Notes: a model not told the origin generated them from the letters alone. Shown: positions 9,640-19,057, numbered from the stretch's first letter. The stretch: DNA of 64,000 nt from Flabesymbios commensalis (GCA_964017125.1 OZ024915.1:75057365-75121364); one strand, 5' to 3'. Numbers and translations are program-made.

Positions 9640-10612
9640 ACTTACTATTCCGCATGCGCAAAATCAGACTGGTACGGTCACTTCGCAGAGCGGGAGATAT
9701 ATATAAGCCAAAAGGGTTATGCACAGTTGGAGTGAACGATTCGAGTAAAACACAAATTATTCGCGCAAATTACATTTACATTGAAGCGAATGGCTTCTGC
9801 ACCAAATTGACCTCTTATTTGAGATTGTGACGTCATATTGATATGTCCACTAGGAGAATGTAGGCCTGTCAAACAAAATCATATCCCATCGGGAAATCAG
9901 TCCCGTTAACAGAAAGTTCGCCAAGCAAAATCATATCTCAGAGTAAAATCATATCCTTCTTAGTCTTGCAAAATCCTATCCCATCATCGGGAAATAATAC
10001 CCCCCTTCACCTATTTACTGCTCAGTTCTAGCAAAATCATCTCCCATGCATCGGAAAATTATATCCCCCTTCAGTTCTCACATAAGTCATTATTATCTCC
10101 AGAGAATGGATACAAAACTAAATTTTAATTTTAATTATTTCGTTCATTTTCGTGAATTTAAATACCGACTAATACACACAATACTCTGCGCTGCTAATTT
10201 ATATATCGAATCTTTGTATTCTGATAGATCCTATTTATACTAAGTGATTTCCATGACTAAATTCAAATTGTAGACTAGCTGGTCCATACACTCTGTAAGC
10301 CAACATACTAGGCATACTTATCAAATTTCAAAGTAGACCCCCTACTGTGTTTAAAATTAAAATGGAACGTTGGCATGGTGATCACGAGCGTTCTTGATAG
10401 GGGATGTAATTTGGCAATGTAGGGTCTAATTTTCCATTTGCACACCTGTGCATGGATTTCCAGGCGATCTGATTTCGCTTGACATGCCTAATAAGATGGA
10501 TATAAATAAACGGGACACGCACCTATGTGTAGAGTTTTGTCAGCGAGTATCGTGTTAACCTTTAAAGCGCCAAGCGCGACCATAGTCGTTTGTAATATGT
10601 TGTATTAGCCGT
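9640..10612. other. No gene; short imperfect AAAATCATATCCC repeats
   Basis: Between about 9878 and 10075 the word AAAATCATATCYCAT recurs irregularly five or six times, some followed by CGGGAAAT. The rest is unique AT-rich sequence. Confidence 0.55.
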
Positions 10613-10832
10613 TTAACCCTTTAAGCCCCCACGATGCATCAAAGCATCATTTCACATCCCTGAAAACAGACTTATTTTCCCTACAACTAGGGGTTTTAGG
10701 ACGAAAATTTCCATGGAACTAGTTTACCAACACATAGCAATTTTCTTTAATTTTTTAACCACATCAAATCATCTTTTCGCGGCTTGTAGTGGATGAAGAT
10801 GACAATGGTAAACTCAGGCTTGAAAGGGTTAA
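10613..10832 (+). mobile_element. TTAA foldback family C, both ends intact
   Basis: 220 bp from TTAACCCTTTAAGCCCCCAC to AGGCTTGAAAGGGTTAA. The termini are inverted (TTAACCCTTTMAAGCC) and each carries TTAA, the target duplication expected of a piggyBac-type mover. The inner hairpin is partly deleted compared with the copy at 6855. Confidence 0.9.
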
Positions 10833-10862
10833 ATCACAGTTACCGAGAATGAAATGAGTGTT

Positions 10863-11108
10863 TAACCCTTTAACCACCGGTGTCGCATATATTCGGGTTT
10901 TCATGTTTTTATTAGCACATTAAGTACCACTTTTTAAACATGTTGAGGATAAAATGTGCGATCAATTAGCAATATTTAAAAACAGTTGACCTCCATTCGG
11001 TCAAATCTGAATAATTTTCACCCACTTGAAGTTGTGAATCGCGTCAGCGAGACACAACTTCAAGTGGGTGAAAATTCAAATTTGATAATTTGGCAGTTAT
11101 GGGGTTAA
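10863..11108 (+). mobile_element. TTAA foldback family E, full copy
   Basis: Starts TTAACCCTTTAACCACCGGT and ends TTATGGGGTTAA. Near the right end is the hairpin CACCCACTTGAAGTTGTGAA / CACAACTTCAAGTGGGTG with the loop TCGCGTCAGCGAGA. It lies only 30 bp from the family C copy before it. Confidence 0.87.
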
Positions 11109-11814
11109 AATTGTTTAAAACTTTTGTTTGAATATTTTTGATCAGCAATTTTCTTCATCTAGCTCTAAATCTCACTGTGGCGTAGAAATTGCTTCCGCAA
11201 TTCACACCTGACAACGAAGGAAAATGATAAATAAATGACTACATTTCCCAGTAGAGTTAAAGCATAACAGAGCGATACACAGCCAGCAAGTGAAAGTGCT
11301 GCCAAATAAAACATCCAGGCTGTCTGGCATATCTAGTACACCAGATGTGTCACTCCGAGTGATGACTGACTACCTGTAAATAGGTGTGGAGTGCTACACA
11401 GGCTACTGTCCCATTCTATTTTGTCTCTCTATCATGTCTATGTTGAACATCCCTTTCTGCACAGAAAACAGTATAAATTGTGTTTCTTTCTCTGTTGAAC
11501 ATCCCCTTCTACACAGGAAAACATTTATTGATGTGCTTCCGTCAAAAATGAGTTATCGTAACGAAATATTTTCTAGATGATTATGACAACACCTCAGCAT
11601 ACCTTAACATGCCCAATAAAAGTATGTGTAATATAAACAAGCCTATGTTTAATATGATATGATTACCAGTAGAGTCTTAGACATGAACGCACTTGTGGCT
11701 ACATGTAGTATCAGTAAAGCTTTGTAAAAAAGTGTCACGTCACTCAGAATTCACCTATTTTTTTTTTGTAAAATTCCAGTGAAATGCATAGCACGCGAAC
11801 ACATAACTAACAAT
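11109..11814. other. No gene seen
   Basis: Unique sequence. A word TGTTGAACATCCC[CT]TTCT occurs twice (near 11439 and 11498), a small local duplication. Confidence 0.5.
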
Positions 11815-11926
11815 CCTAGTAGACAAAAGACGCTGAATTGATGTTGGGTAAAAGTTGGTCCAACGTCGTAGATGGCGGACCAACTTTGAACCAACATAGA
11901 TTCGACGTCTTATGTCTGCTGGGATG
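11815..11926. mobile_element. Foldback family A, good copy
   Basis: Outer ends AGTAGACAAAAGACG and CGTCTTATGTCTGCTGGG. The inner stem AAAAGTTGGTCC pairs with GGACCAACTTTG. This inner stem differs from the usual AATGTTGGGCC, with the change present in both arms. Confidence 0.87.
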
Positions 11927-12096
11927 TTGCGTTGGCTCTTTTTGTGTCGTGAACCAACAGAAACACGTATTTTGGGGACATACGAGAGCTGATAAAGAAG
12001 ATAACAAACTGTGACATAGACTATCAGAACGCATCCACATCCATGTTATGAGTGTTAGCATTAACAGATAAACAATAGTTGTAAAAACACAGCAGC

Positions 12097-12170
12097 ACAT
12101 ATTGACCCAATGCTGTTTTAATGTTGGTCCTTTGTCTGCGACGCTGGCCCAACAATAAAACATAATTGGA
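12097..12170. mobile_element. Foldback family A copy
   Basis: CCCAATGCTGTTTTAATGTT, loop GTCTGCGACGC, then TGGCCCAACAATAAAACATA. The outer ends are lost. Confidence 0.72.
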
Positions 12171-12406
12171 TGGAATGGTCTAAAATGTTGATGATTGTTA
12201 GCATTACAAAGGGAATTTTGTGTTGCAAAACGCTTAGCCAAAATGATACCATACGTGTTTCCATGTATTTCATTTATGAACATCGTATTCGCAGTTACTT
12301 CACCAGGTAGAGAGGCAGCTTCAAGTGGGTGAAAACTGATTTTTAAATGTAGCCTTCAACACTTACAACATCTTTGGTCTCCATGGTTTATACAAAAAAT
12401 ATTTCA

Positions 12407-12582
12407 TCGTTTCAGCGCGGGGACCGTCTTTATACGTCAGAATCAGACGTCAGTAGATATCAGATTCTGACGTTTAAAGACGGTCCCGGCGCTGAAAGAG
12501 TAATACATTTTAAGACATTTATGATGATTTCAACCTGAAAAAAAACCTTTGGATTCCATGGTTTAAACAAAATTAAAAAACA
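12407..12582 (+). mobile_element. TTAA foldback family D copy
   Basis: TTTCAGCGCGGGGACCGTCT begins the hairpin, which closes with GACGGTCCCGGCGCTGAAAG. The body follows (GACATTTATGATGATTTCAA, ACCTTTGGATTCCATGGTTT). Here the stem uses GGGACCGTCTTTA / TAAAGACGGTCCC rather than the GGGATCGACTTTA form. Confidence 0.83.
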
Positions 12583-12850
12583 CCCGTGACGTCAGTCTAT
12601 TGTGTTATTTTGTACTGGTCAGGTCGGGCACAATATACGGGTGTAAGCATGAAACTGCACGTCTAATATTTCATGGTTTAGCCATATGAAATTGAGGTTT
12701 TCTATATTAAATCTTGCAACACCTGCACATATTCTGTGTATTTTAAGTCGAAGGAAAAACTCAATTACAGTAGATTGGTAGATCCGAATATACTCGGCGC
12801 GAAGCGCCTCGTACATTCGGACCTACGAATCTACTGAATTTCGTTCTTTC
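12583..12850. mobile_element. Foldback family G copy
   Basis: CCGTGACGTCAGTCTATTG at one end, then GTACTGGTCAGGTCGGGCAC, and at the other end the hairpin GTAGATTGGTAGATCCGAAT / ATTCGGACCTACGAATCTAC around GCGCGAAGCGCC. The relatives are in 38970-39440. Confidence 0.75.
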
Positions 12851-12940
12851 TCCTTGACATATTTCATCGTTGTGAGGAATAAGGGGTAATAGAGCTGGGA
12901 GGTACCTTCAGCCAATCATGTGGAGTACTTGCATACTTAC

Positions 12941-13060
12941 AGTAATCTTCAAGTACTGATAATAGACCAATAATGGGGATAACACGATTGTTGACACCTC
13001 TCAGACAGCCATAAGACACATAAACAGGTACTCCAGTATGTTGACACATACTTAACACCT
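12941..13060 (-). CDS. Candidate 120-bp internal exon, unknown gene
   Basis: Read on the minus strand, a pyrimidine-containing tract (TGCTATTTCTTATCC upstream) leads to GAAGTTCAG, then 120 bp of open frame, then ATTACT and a perfect donor GTAAGT at 12940. Both borders cut the frame after the first codon base, so the exon is symmetric (phase 1-1). It encodes about 40 residues including MCQHTGVPVYVSYGCLRGVN and RVIPIIGLLSVLEDY, more protein-like than neighbouring frames. I do not recognise the family. It lies upstream of the 9221-9372 exon on the same strand, but that exon seems to hold a start codon, so the two may belong to different genes. Confidence 0.33.
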
Positions 13061-13192
13061 CTGAACTTCCCAGGGTGTAAGGATAAGAAATAGCACGCAC
13101 CCCTTACATGCTAGTGACCACATGAAAAAAACACTTTAACCTCTCCAAGAGTGCCAGAAAAGACATGACACGGAGGAACACCTTCCATCGCA

Positions 13193-13262
13193 GCAAACAC
13201 AAAACATTTGTACAACATTTGTACAATGTTGGACCAACGTTGAAGAAACGTTGGGCTGGCGT
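13193..13262. mobile_element. Foldback family A, half copy cut by microsatellite
   Basis: CAGCAAACACAAAACATTTG, then ACAATGTTGGACCAACGTTG, then AACGTTGGGCTGGCG. At that point the element stops and the GAGT/GCGT array begins. The right half is not found after the array. Confidence 0.75.
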
Positions 13263-13293
13263 GAGTGGGTGAGTGCGTGCGTGCGTGCGTACG

Positions 13294-13337
<44 letters not shown>

Positions 13338-13574
13338 TGAGTGAGTGAGTGAGTGAGTGAGTGAGTGAGTGAGTGAGTGAGTGAGTGAGTGAGTGAGTGA
13401 GTGAGTGAGTGAGTGAGTGAGTGAGTGAGTGAGTGAGTGAGTGAGTGAGTGAGTGAGTGAGTGAGTGAGTGAGTGAGTGAGTGAGTGAGTGAGTGAGTGA
13501 GTGAGTGAGTGAGTGAGTGAGTGAGTGAGTGAGTGAGTGAGTGAGTGAGTGAGTGAGTGAGTGAGTGAGTGAGT
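13263..13574. repeat. Compound (TGCG)n(GAGT)n microsatellite
   Basis: About 70 bp of GTGC units (one ACGT interruption) passes without a break into about 235 bp of GAGT units. The largest microsatellite in the window. Its minus strand reads as THSL and ARTH repeats. Confidence 0.98.
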
Positions 13575-13839
13575 AAATATTGATTCACGTAGTTTTCTGC
13601 ACAATCATGACAATATCGCGACAGAAGGAAGCCCGATGTCAGGACTGCGTCCTACTCTTTTCGAATGACTTCAAGGGCTCTTTAGTCCTCGGTACCATAA
13701 CCAGTATGGCACACTCTAAGTTTTTGAACAGTCTGGAGCACTGTATCTGCACAACTGTATATGCCTGTTGACAAACACCCGACCGGGCCAGGATTCGAAC
13801 CAAGTACGTGATTTTCGAGCCACAACAGGACGTTTATTC

Positions 13840-13949
13840 CTAGCAAACACGAGACATTGAACCGATGCTGGTTTAATGTAGGGCCACCGTCTGCGACGCT
13901 GGCCCTACATTAAACCAGCATTGGTTCAATGTCTCATGTTTGCTGAGTT
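13840..13949. mobile_element. Foldback family A, nearly perfect copy
   Basis: TAGCAAACACGAGACATTGA at the left and TCAATGTCTCATGTTTGCTG at the right. Inner arms GCTGGTTTAATGTAGGGCCA and TGGCCCTACATTAAACCAGC match along their full length around CGTCTGCGACGC. The variant TAGGG/CCCTA is again in both arms. The best copy for defining the family. Confidence 0.93.
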
Positions 13950-14097
13950 GAAAGAGACGCTGTTCCCCCCCCCCCCTTCCCCCCCCCCCACACACACACC
14001 GCTTCTCTACCTATGGGCCTCATCCTGGAAACCATCATCATCACTTCTCATTTCCTTATTTCCACCATTACTGTATCTTCATCCTCCATCCCTCTCA

Positions 14098-14201
14098 CCA
14101 GCAAACACAACTTACCCAATGTTGGTTTAATGTTGGACCAACGTCGCATACGTTGGGACAATATTAACCCAACGTAGGGCCAATGTCTCGCGCTTGATGG
14201 A
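14098..14201. mobile_element. Foldback family A copy
   Basis: CCAGCAAACACAACTTACCC, AATGTTGGTTTAATGTTGGA, the loop CGTCGCATACG and TTGGGACAATATTAACCCAA. The right end is CAATGTCTCGCGCTTGATGG. Confidence 0.83.
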
Positions 14202-14221
14202 ATCCTCCATCTCCCGGAATA

Positions 14222-14313
14222 CTTGAGGTGTTGAACTAATGTTGGATTGAGGTTGGGCCAGCGTTGTAGACGGTGGGCCAGCATTGAAACAACATTGACT
14301 AAAAGTCTCGCTA
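14222..14313. mobile_element. Foldback family A copy
   Basis: AACTAATGTTGGATTGAGGT, GGGCCAGCGTTGTAGACGGT, GGGCCAGCATTGAAACAACA, TTGACTAAAAGTCTCGC. Confidence 0.8.
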
Positions 14314-14340
14314 CAACGTCGAGAATAAAGGGAAGTTTAT

Positions 14341-14428
14341 AAACATCGTTTCAATAGTGTTTAAATAGTAGACCAACATCCCAGACGTTGGCCCAGCACT
14401 GAAACAAAGTAGAGCCAAGTCTCCACTT
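14341..14428. mobile_element. Foldback family A, decayed copy
   Basis: TCGTTTCAATAGTGTTTAAA, TAGACCAACATCCCAGACGT, TGGCCCAGCACTGAAACAAA, AGTCTCC. Fourth family A member within 600 bp. Confidence 0.65.
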
Positions 14429-14639
14429 CAATTTACGGTTTCCTTCACCTCGGACGACGGAGTGTATAAGATAACTTGCTGTTATGGTAATGACATGCGG
14501 ATCACGTGATGTTGTGAGCGGAAGTGAGACAGACACAGTCACGTGATCACCAATGTACCACGTGACATGTATGTTATAATTACACGCTGCAGATAATCAC
14601 ATGATGTGCCTTCATTGAGTTTCGGTGACGAGTATGGCT

Positions 14640-15048
14640 TAAGCATCGTAAATGGACTCGTCAGGCAAAAATTATCATTTTTATTTTGGCTCCTTAATAT
14701 CATGAATATGTTCACAATTTGTGAACATGTTCAGAGTATAGACTAGAATTGCTTTAAGTCTTTCATCCTTAATGTCTTTTTGGGTTGCTGTGGCAAACGC
14801 AGCAAGTGTATCAAAACCCCGTTTATCAGTTATTCCTGTATTTTAATATTATTTTGGACATCCACTTCTGAATTTTCTGAAATTAAATCTCGTCCTTATT
14901 TCTCTTTTGACTAGTAAATGCGCAACACGAAATTTTAAAAAAACTTACGCAATTCTAGTCTATGGACATGTTCACATATCATGCTAATATCACGGAGCCA
15001 AAATAAAAATGATGATTTTGCCCTGATTGTGTCGCTTTAAATGGGGCT
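14640..15048. mobile_element. Foldback family H, about 400 bp
   Basis: AAAATTATCATTTTTATTTT and GGCTCCTTAATATCATGAAT at the left are mirrored by CATATCATGCTAATATCACG, GAGCCAAAATAAAAATGATG and TGATTGTGTCGCTTTAAA at the right. Related copies are at 29150-29620 and 30655-31062, with an end fragment at 43365. Confidence 0.82.
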
Positions 15049-15104
15049 TTAGATCGAGGAAACCTCTGTATTTGACTCTCCTAATTTACCGAATAGCTTT
15101 TTCG

Positions 15105-15155
15105 GGTCAGCATTAAACCAACATTGCTTCAACGTCTTGTGAAAGCGCTTCCAGC
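15105..15155. mobile_element. Family A, right half only
   Basis: CAGCATTAAACCAACATTGC, TTCAACGTCTTGTG, then CCAGCAGG. Confidence 0.6.
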
Positions 15156-15293
15156 AGGTTAATTAAAAATTAAATGCCCATGAACCGCCATAAGGGTCAA
15201 GTCCTGCCCTTGTGCAAAATATGAAGGTGATCTATCAATGCCAAGGTGGTCTGCATAACCATGACAGAGGCCTGCATGTACACAGAGTTCTAC

Positions 15294-15404
15294 TCCCAGC
15301 TAACAACAAAACATTTGCATAACATTTGTACAACGTTGGCCCAGCGTCTTCGACGTTTGTCCAACGTTGTTCAAATGTTATACAAATGTGTGTGTTTACT
15401 GGGC
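15294..15404. mobile_element. Foldback family A, subfamily with ACATTTGT arms
   Basis: CCCAGCTAACAACAAAACAT at the left and TGTGTGTGTTTACTGGG at the right. The stems TTGTACAACGTTGGCCCAGC and GTCCAACGTTGTTCAAATGT pair around the loop GTCTTCGACG. Confidence 0.88.
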
Positions 15405-15436
15405 TCGAGTAGTGTAATAGAAATTGAATAGATCTG

Positions 15437-15508
15437 CCGTGCAAAACCAAAAGGCAGTAACTGCCCACTTGCCCAGTAAGCAGTTACTGCCTTTTGGATT
15501 TGCAGAAC
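15437..15508. mobile_element. Hairpin family B copy
   Basis: GTGCAAAACCAAAAGGCAGT, AACTGCCCACTTGCCCAGTA, AGCAGTTACTGCCTTTTGGA, TTTGCAG. The arms pair over about 25 bp. Confidence 0.85.
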
Positions 15509-15814
15509 AGAGGTGACCACTTTACTGAGAAATGGCCACTGAGAAAGCCGCCATATCATCTCGTAGAGTCTCGATGAATGGTTCACCTCAATGAATACCC
15601 GGCATTTCTGTGTAGTGTCACCTTAACATACAAGGCACGTACCACACGTCTGGTGTATGGCAAGGAGAGACAGGACGCTGGGCCAGTGGGGGCATAATGT
15701 TGCGCGTCTCAGATGTTGGAGCCAGAATTTGATCAACGTCCCGCATTATACTAACATTGATATTGTGAATGAAATGGGTGCTAAAACATCAAGATTTGCA
15801 TATGTTTGGTCTGA

Positions 15815-15925
15815 AATTAAACAAATCTGCGTCATTTTCACCGACTTGAAGTTGTGGATCGCAGTAGGGGAGACAACTTAAAATGGAAGAAAATTTAAAT
15901 TATTTCATTCAACGCTTTAAGGCTC
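15815..15925. mobile_element. Family E copy, weakened stem
   Basis: GAAATTAAACAAATCTGCGT, CACCGACTTGAAGTTGTGGA, TCGCAGTAGGGGAGACAACT, then TTTAAATTATTTCATTCAAC. Confidence 0.72.
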
Positions 15926-15944
15926 AATCCACTGAAAACTGAGA

Positions 15945-16022
15945 TGCGAGAAGTTAGGCTAATGCTGGGCCAGCGTGCTGGACGGTGCACCACACCAAAA
16001 CAACATTGGTTCAACGTGTATA
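15945..16022. mobile_element. Family A, decayed copy
   Basis: AATGCTGGGCCAGCGTGCTG, GACGGTGCACCACACCAAAA, CAACATTGGTTCAACGTG. Confidence 0.6.
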
Positions 16023-16077
16023 ATTATTCTATATGGCTCCATAAACAGACGATGGAACAACGTTAAGCTATTAAATC

Positions 16078-16170
16078 CATTAACACAAGACGTTGACTCA
16101 ATGCTGTTTTAATGCTGAGCCACCGTCTGCGACGCTGGCCCAACATTAAAACAATATTGAGTCAGTCATT
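16078..16170. mobile_element. Foldback family A, good copy
   Basis: ACACAAGACGTTGACTCAAT, GCTGTTTTAATGCTGAGCCA, the loop CCGTCTGCGACGC, TGGCCCAACATTAAAACAAT, ATTGAGTCA. The outer stem TGACTCAAT/ATTGAGTCA is exact. Confidence 0.87.
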
Positions 16171-16317
16171 TTCTGAATGTTACCACCAGGTGGGTGATCA
16201 GTCACCTGGAATCACGCACTTTACCCATTCAGTAACAATGCGCCACACCCCGCGATAAAGGTGCTTTATGTGTCCTATTATGCCACATTGTGACATAGCC
16301 TCAGCACTGGACTGACT

Positions 16318-16362
16318 GGGACCAGGGAGGTTATATCTATATAACCTCCTCGCTAAGACCAG
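16318..16362. repeat. Short hairpin GGAGGTTATAT
   Basis: GGGAGGTTATATCTATATAA followed by CCTCCTCGC. The same GAGGAGGTTATAT motif forms hairpins near 28855 and 31155, so it is a small dispersed foldback. Confidence 0.6.
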
Positions 16363-16489
16363 GGTCACATCCCCATAAGATTCTTACAATTAAGATGTGT
16401 CAACAAATGGAACGCCTTTTAAACATGTTAACTTTCTCATTTCCATTAGAAAAAAATCAGATTTATCTTAACTGTTCTAATGGAACTGA

Positions 16490-16935
16490 CAGGAAATTAA
16501 AGGGAATGCAAATGTTGATATGTTAATTTTGAAAAATGTAGGCCGATTGCCTGATGACCTTAACTAAAGATATAAAAATAATCGTCGAGGAATTTAAGAG
16601 CTCTGAAAAAGACTAAACTAGTTTTATTTTTAGGGTGGTATATTGCCATGTTGACAAAACCGGGTGCATTATAAAGCAGTTTATGCTACAAATACCCAGT
16701 CTCAGACCGCGGGATCAAAGGTAGTTCAAAAGTCACCGACGTTAATTGGTGTGCGAAAGTGAGGATTCCATGCAGCACCGATTGTCTGCCCAACGCTGGG
16801 CCGACGGCATAAACATGAGGCCCAATGCTGTGCTCGCATTCAACTATCATTTAGGTATAGAAATAGCTCGTTAGGGTTTTCTATGGATTTTTAGAAATGT
16901 TGGATAACAATGGGTTTTTTAATTCTGAAAAAATT
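16490..16935. repeat. Dispersed repeat N, copy 1
   Basis: Shares, in the same order as 19815-20290, GTATATTGCCATGTTGACAA, AACGCTGGGCCGACGGCATA and GGCCCAATGCTGT. About 440 bp of diverged similarity. Type unknown; part of its middle resembles family A. Confidence 0.65.
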
Positions 16936-16959
16936 GTGAAATTTACTCGTATTTGTTTA

Positions 16960-17088
16960 ATTAGAGATAAAAAAATTGTGAATCCTAATATTTAAACACT
17001 TGTTTCGTTCCTTATAATTTTCTCCCACTTAGAAGTTGTGGATCGCGGTGCAAATTTAAATTAGATAACTTAGCGCTTAAGGGGTTAA
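16960..17088. mobile_element. Family E copy, right arm lost
   Basis: TTAAACACTTGTTTCGTTCC, CCCACTTAGAAGTTGTGGAT, CGCGGTGCAAATTTAAATTA, then TTAAGGGGTTAA. The left-body words match the copies at 17710 and 34300. Confidence 0.72.
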
Positions 17089-17097
17089 TATTGTCTT

Positions 17098-17348
17098 TTA
17101 ACCCTTTCAAGCCCCAGTTCATCATTGTCATCCTCATCCACTACAAGCCGCGAATTGCTGTCGCAATTCTCGACTTGTAATGGATGACGATGATTTGAAG
17201 TGGGTGGAAAATTAAAGAAAATAGCCATGTATTGGTAAACCAGTTTCATGGATATTTTAATTCTAAAACCCTTAGTTGTTGGAAAATTAGTCTGTTTACA
17301 AGGATTTAAAATGATGCTTTAATGCATCGTGAGGGCTCAAAGGGTTAA
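17098..17348 (-). mobile_element. TTAA foldback family C, both ends intact
   Basis: 251 bp between TTAACCCTTTCAAGCCCC and AGGGCTCAAAGGGTTAA. Contains TCATCCACTACAAGCCGCGA / TTCTCGACTTGTAATGGATG, TTGGTAAACCAGTTTCATGG and GCTTTAATGCATCGTGAGGG. Opposite orientation to 6855 and 10613. Confidence 0.92.
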
Positions 17349-17479
17349 AGTATTTACTCTGTGCATTAATGGCTGTGTGTCCCTCATCCTATTAAATCTA
17401 CAGGCTCTTGTGTAACATGTATAACGTGCCGGCTGACGTTAGCGTTTAATCTGCCAGGTTACATGTGGATCGCTTACAT

Positions 17480-17578
17480 TGTAACCCTTCAACCCTGCAA
17501 GTCGAGAATTGCGGGAGCAATTCGCGGCTTGTAGTGGATGAAGATGACAATGGTAATTTCAGGCTTGAGAGGGTTAAG
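17480..17578 (+). mobile_element. Family C, internally deleted
   Basis: Hairpin CTGCAAGTCGAGAATTGCGG / CGCGGCTTGTAGTGGATGAA followed by the family right end, AGGCTTGAGAGGGTTAA. The left body is missing. Confidence 0.8.
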
Positions 17579-17709
17579 CTCCCTAGTCACATTCAACTAC
17601 TAAATTACATAATTTAAATAAAATATATTAAATAAAAAATGACATACTACATACAAATAAGGAGGTTCTGGACTTGCATTTAACACTTATCTTGCAAAGT
17701 TAATTTATT

Positions 17710-17860
17710 TAAATTTTCAACCACTTGATGTCTCGCTACCGCGATCCACTCAAGTGGCTGTAAATTACTCCTATTTGTTTAATTTGAGATCAAACATTTG
17801 CAAATCTTGATGTTTAAACACACATTTCAGTGATTTAATTGGCTAAAAAGACGGATTATA
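17710..17860 (-). mobile_element. Family E copy
   Basis: TTTTCAACCACTTGATGTCT, CGCTACCGCGATCCACTCAA, GTGGCTGTAAATTACTCCTA, then TGATGTTTAAACACACATTT. Confidence 0.75.
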
Positions 17861-17933
17861 AACGACTATTGTCGGGATTAGCATGCAGAAGTTAAGATAT
17901 TATACCTTGTCTGTTATTTTAAAATCAGGCCAT

Positions 17934-17994
17934 TTTTCAGTCGGATTTAGTTGAGAATTGCGGGAGCAATTCTCAACTAAATGCGACTGAAAAT
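17934..17994. mobile_element. Hairpin with ATTTAGTTGAGAATTGC arms
   Basis: TTTCAGTCGGATTTAGTTGA, GAATTGCGGGAGCAATTCTC, AACTAAATGCGACTGAAAAT: a nearly perfect 60-bp foldback, 38 bp before a family F copy. Confidence 0.78.
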
Positions 17995-18031
17995 GAGAAT
18001 ATATACCTGTGTCGTTGAGAGGTTAACATGG

Positions 18032-18257
18032 TTAACCCGTCTGCTGCTCAATTATTTGTTTCTAGCTTTCGTCATTTGAAGCTGGAATTGCTAACGTAAT
18101 TTCTAGCTTTAAATGACGGAACACATTTCCACTTATAAAAAATACATCTCCAAATATGATCTACTGAATTACAAAATATTTTGCAATTTTTTAAATTAAA
18201 ACTTTCTTGGTAGTTTTCTGGTTGTTTTATCCGGTGCCCCAGGACGTAAAGGGTTAA
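18032..18257 (+). mobile_element. TTAA foldback family F copy 1
   Basis: 226 bp from TTAACCCGTCTGCTGCTCAA to GACGTAAAGGGTTAA. Hairpin TCGTCATTTGAAGCTGGAAT / TTTCTAGCTTTAAATGACGG. Confidence 0.87.
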
Positions 18258-18639
18258 TCTGGCACTTTACATGTAGAGCATCCACCTATTAATTCCCAGG
18301 GGGTTCACTGGTTATTTTATCCGGTGCCCCCAGACAAACGTAATAGATTTTAGAGCGGACAGAAATCGATCCCACCAATCTCTTTACAGTGACACAACAC
18401 GAAACCACTCTTACTGTACGTCCAAATAATCACCCGTATGTCACTTAACGCCATGGTTTGTTGTTTCTCCACTGACGCTGGAGGAAAAAATAAAATAGTA
18501 GGCCTTTGTTCTGGCGAACCATGATGAATTGACGGCACTAAAACATATCGTGATAGAATTGCTTCTCCAGTGAATTCGTAGAATAGCAAATTAGATGTAA
18601 TAAATGCATAGTTAAATAAAGGATGGTTGACGACTTGAC

Positions 18640-18740
18640 TTTACCCGTGTGCTGGTGAATTGTTTGTTTCTATTTTTGTCATTTAAATTTGGAATTGCTG
18701 ACGCAATTTCCAGTTTCAACTGACAATACATATGTTTGAA
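18640..18740 (+). mobile_element. Family F, partial copy
   Basis: CCCGTGTGCTGGTGAATTGT, TTTTGTCATTTAAATTTGGA, ATTGCTGACGCAATTTCCAG, TTTCAACTGACAATACATAT. The left-end word resembles 18032, but its TTAA is gone. Confidence 0.72.
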
Positions 18741-18837
18741 AGATCAACTTGAAGTATTCGATGATCTATCACAAACAACTTTAGCATTTTCTGTCATATT
18801 TTATGAGGTTTGAATCTGGCTTGAAAACTGTATATTG

Positions 18838-19040
18838 TAGATCTGGTAATATTCGCGAGGTTTTAATTTTCGCGAATTTCGCGAGGAAGACAAATTCGCG
18901 AATTCAAGAATCTTCCGAAAATTATTATTATAGTAGCACTATCATAGAAAAAGAAAATTCGCGAATTCTAACTTCGTGAAAAGTCCCAAAATCAGAAATT
19001 CACTAAAATTAAAACACGCGAAAATTACCAGATCTACAGT
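18838..19040. mobile_element. MITE family I with TAGATCTGGTAAT ends
   Basis: Left end TGTAGATCTGGTAATATTCG, right end CGAAAATTACCAGATCTACA. The interior is rich in TTCGCGAATT words. A second copy in the opposite orientation is at 62436-62622. TA dinucleotides flank the ends, which would fit a mariner-like target, but this is an inference. Confidence 0.87.
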
Positions 19041-19057
19041 ATATATAGGGCCAGGTG

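Noticed and set aside
13775-13835. tRNA gene or SINE remnant (GGTTCGAATCCTGGCCCGG on the minus strand)
   Set aside because: The B-box match is good, but the A box and cloverleaf arms could not be built by eye and no element borders are visible. At most it is a SINE scrap.
16780-16845. Separate family A copy
   Set aside because: The AACGCTGGGCCGACGGCAT word belongs to the larger repeat N, shared with 19815-20290, and lacks the family A arms.
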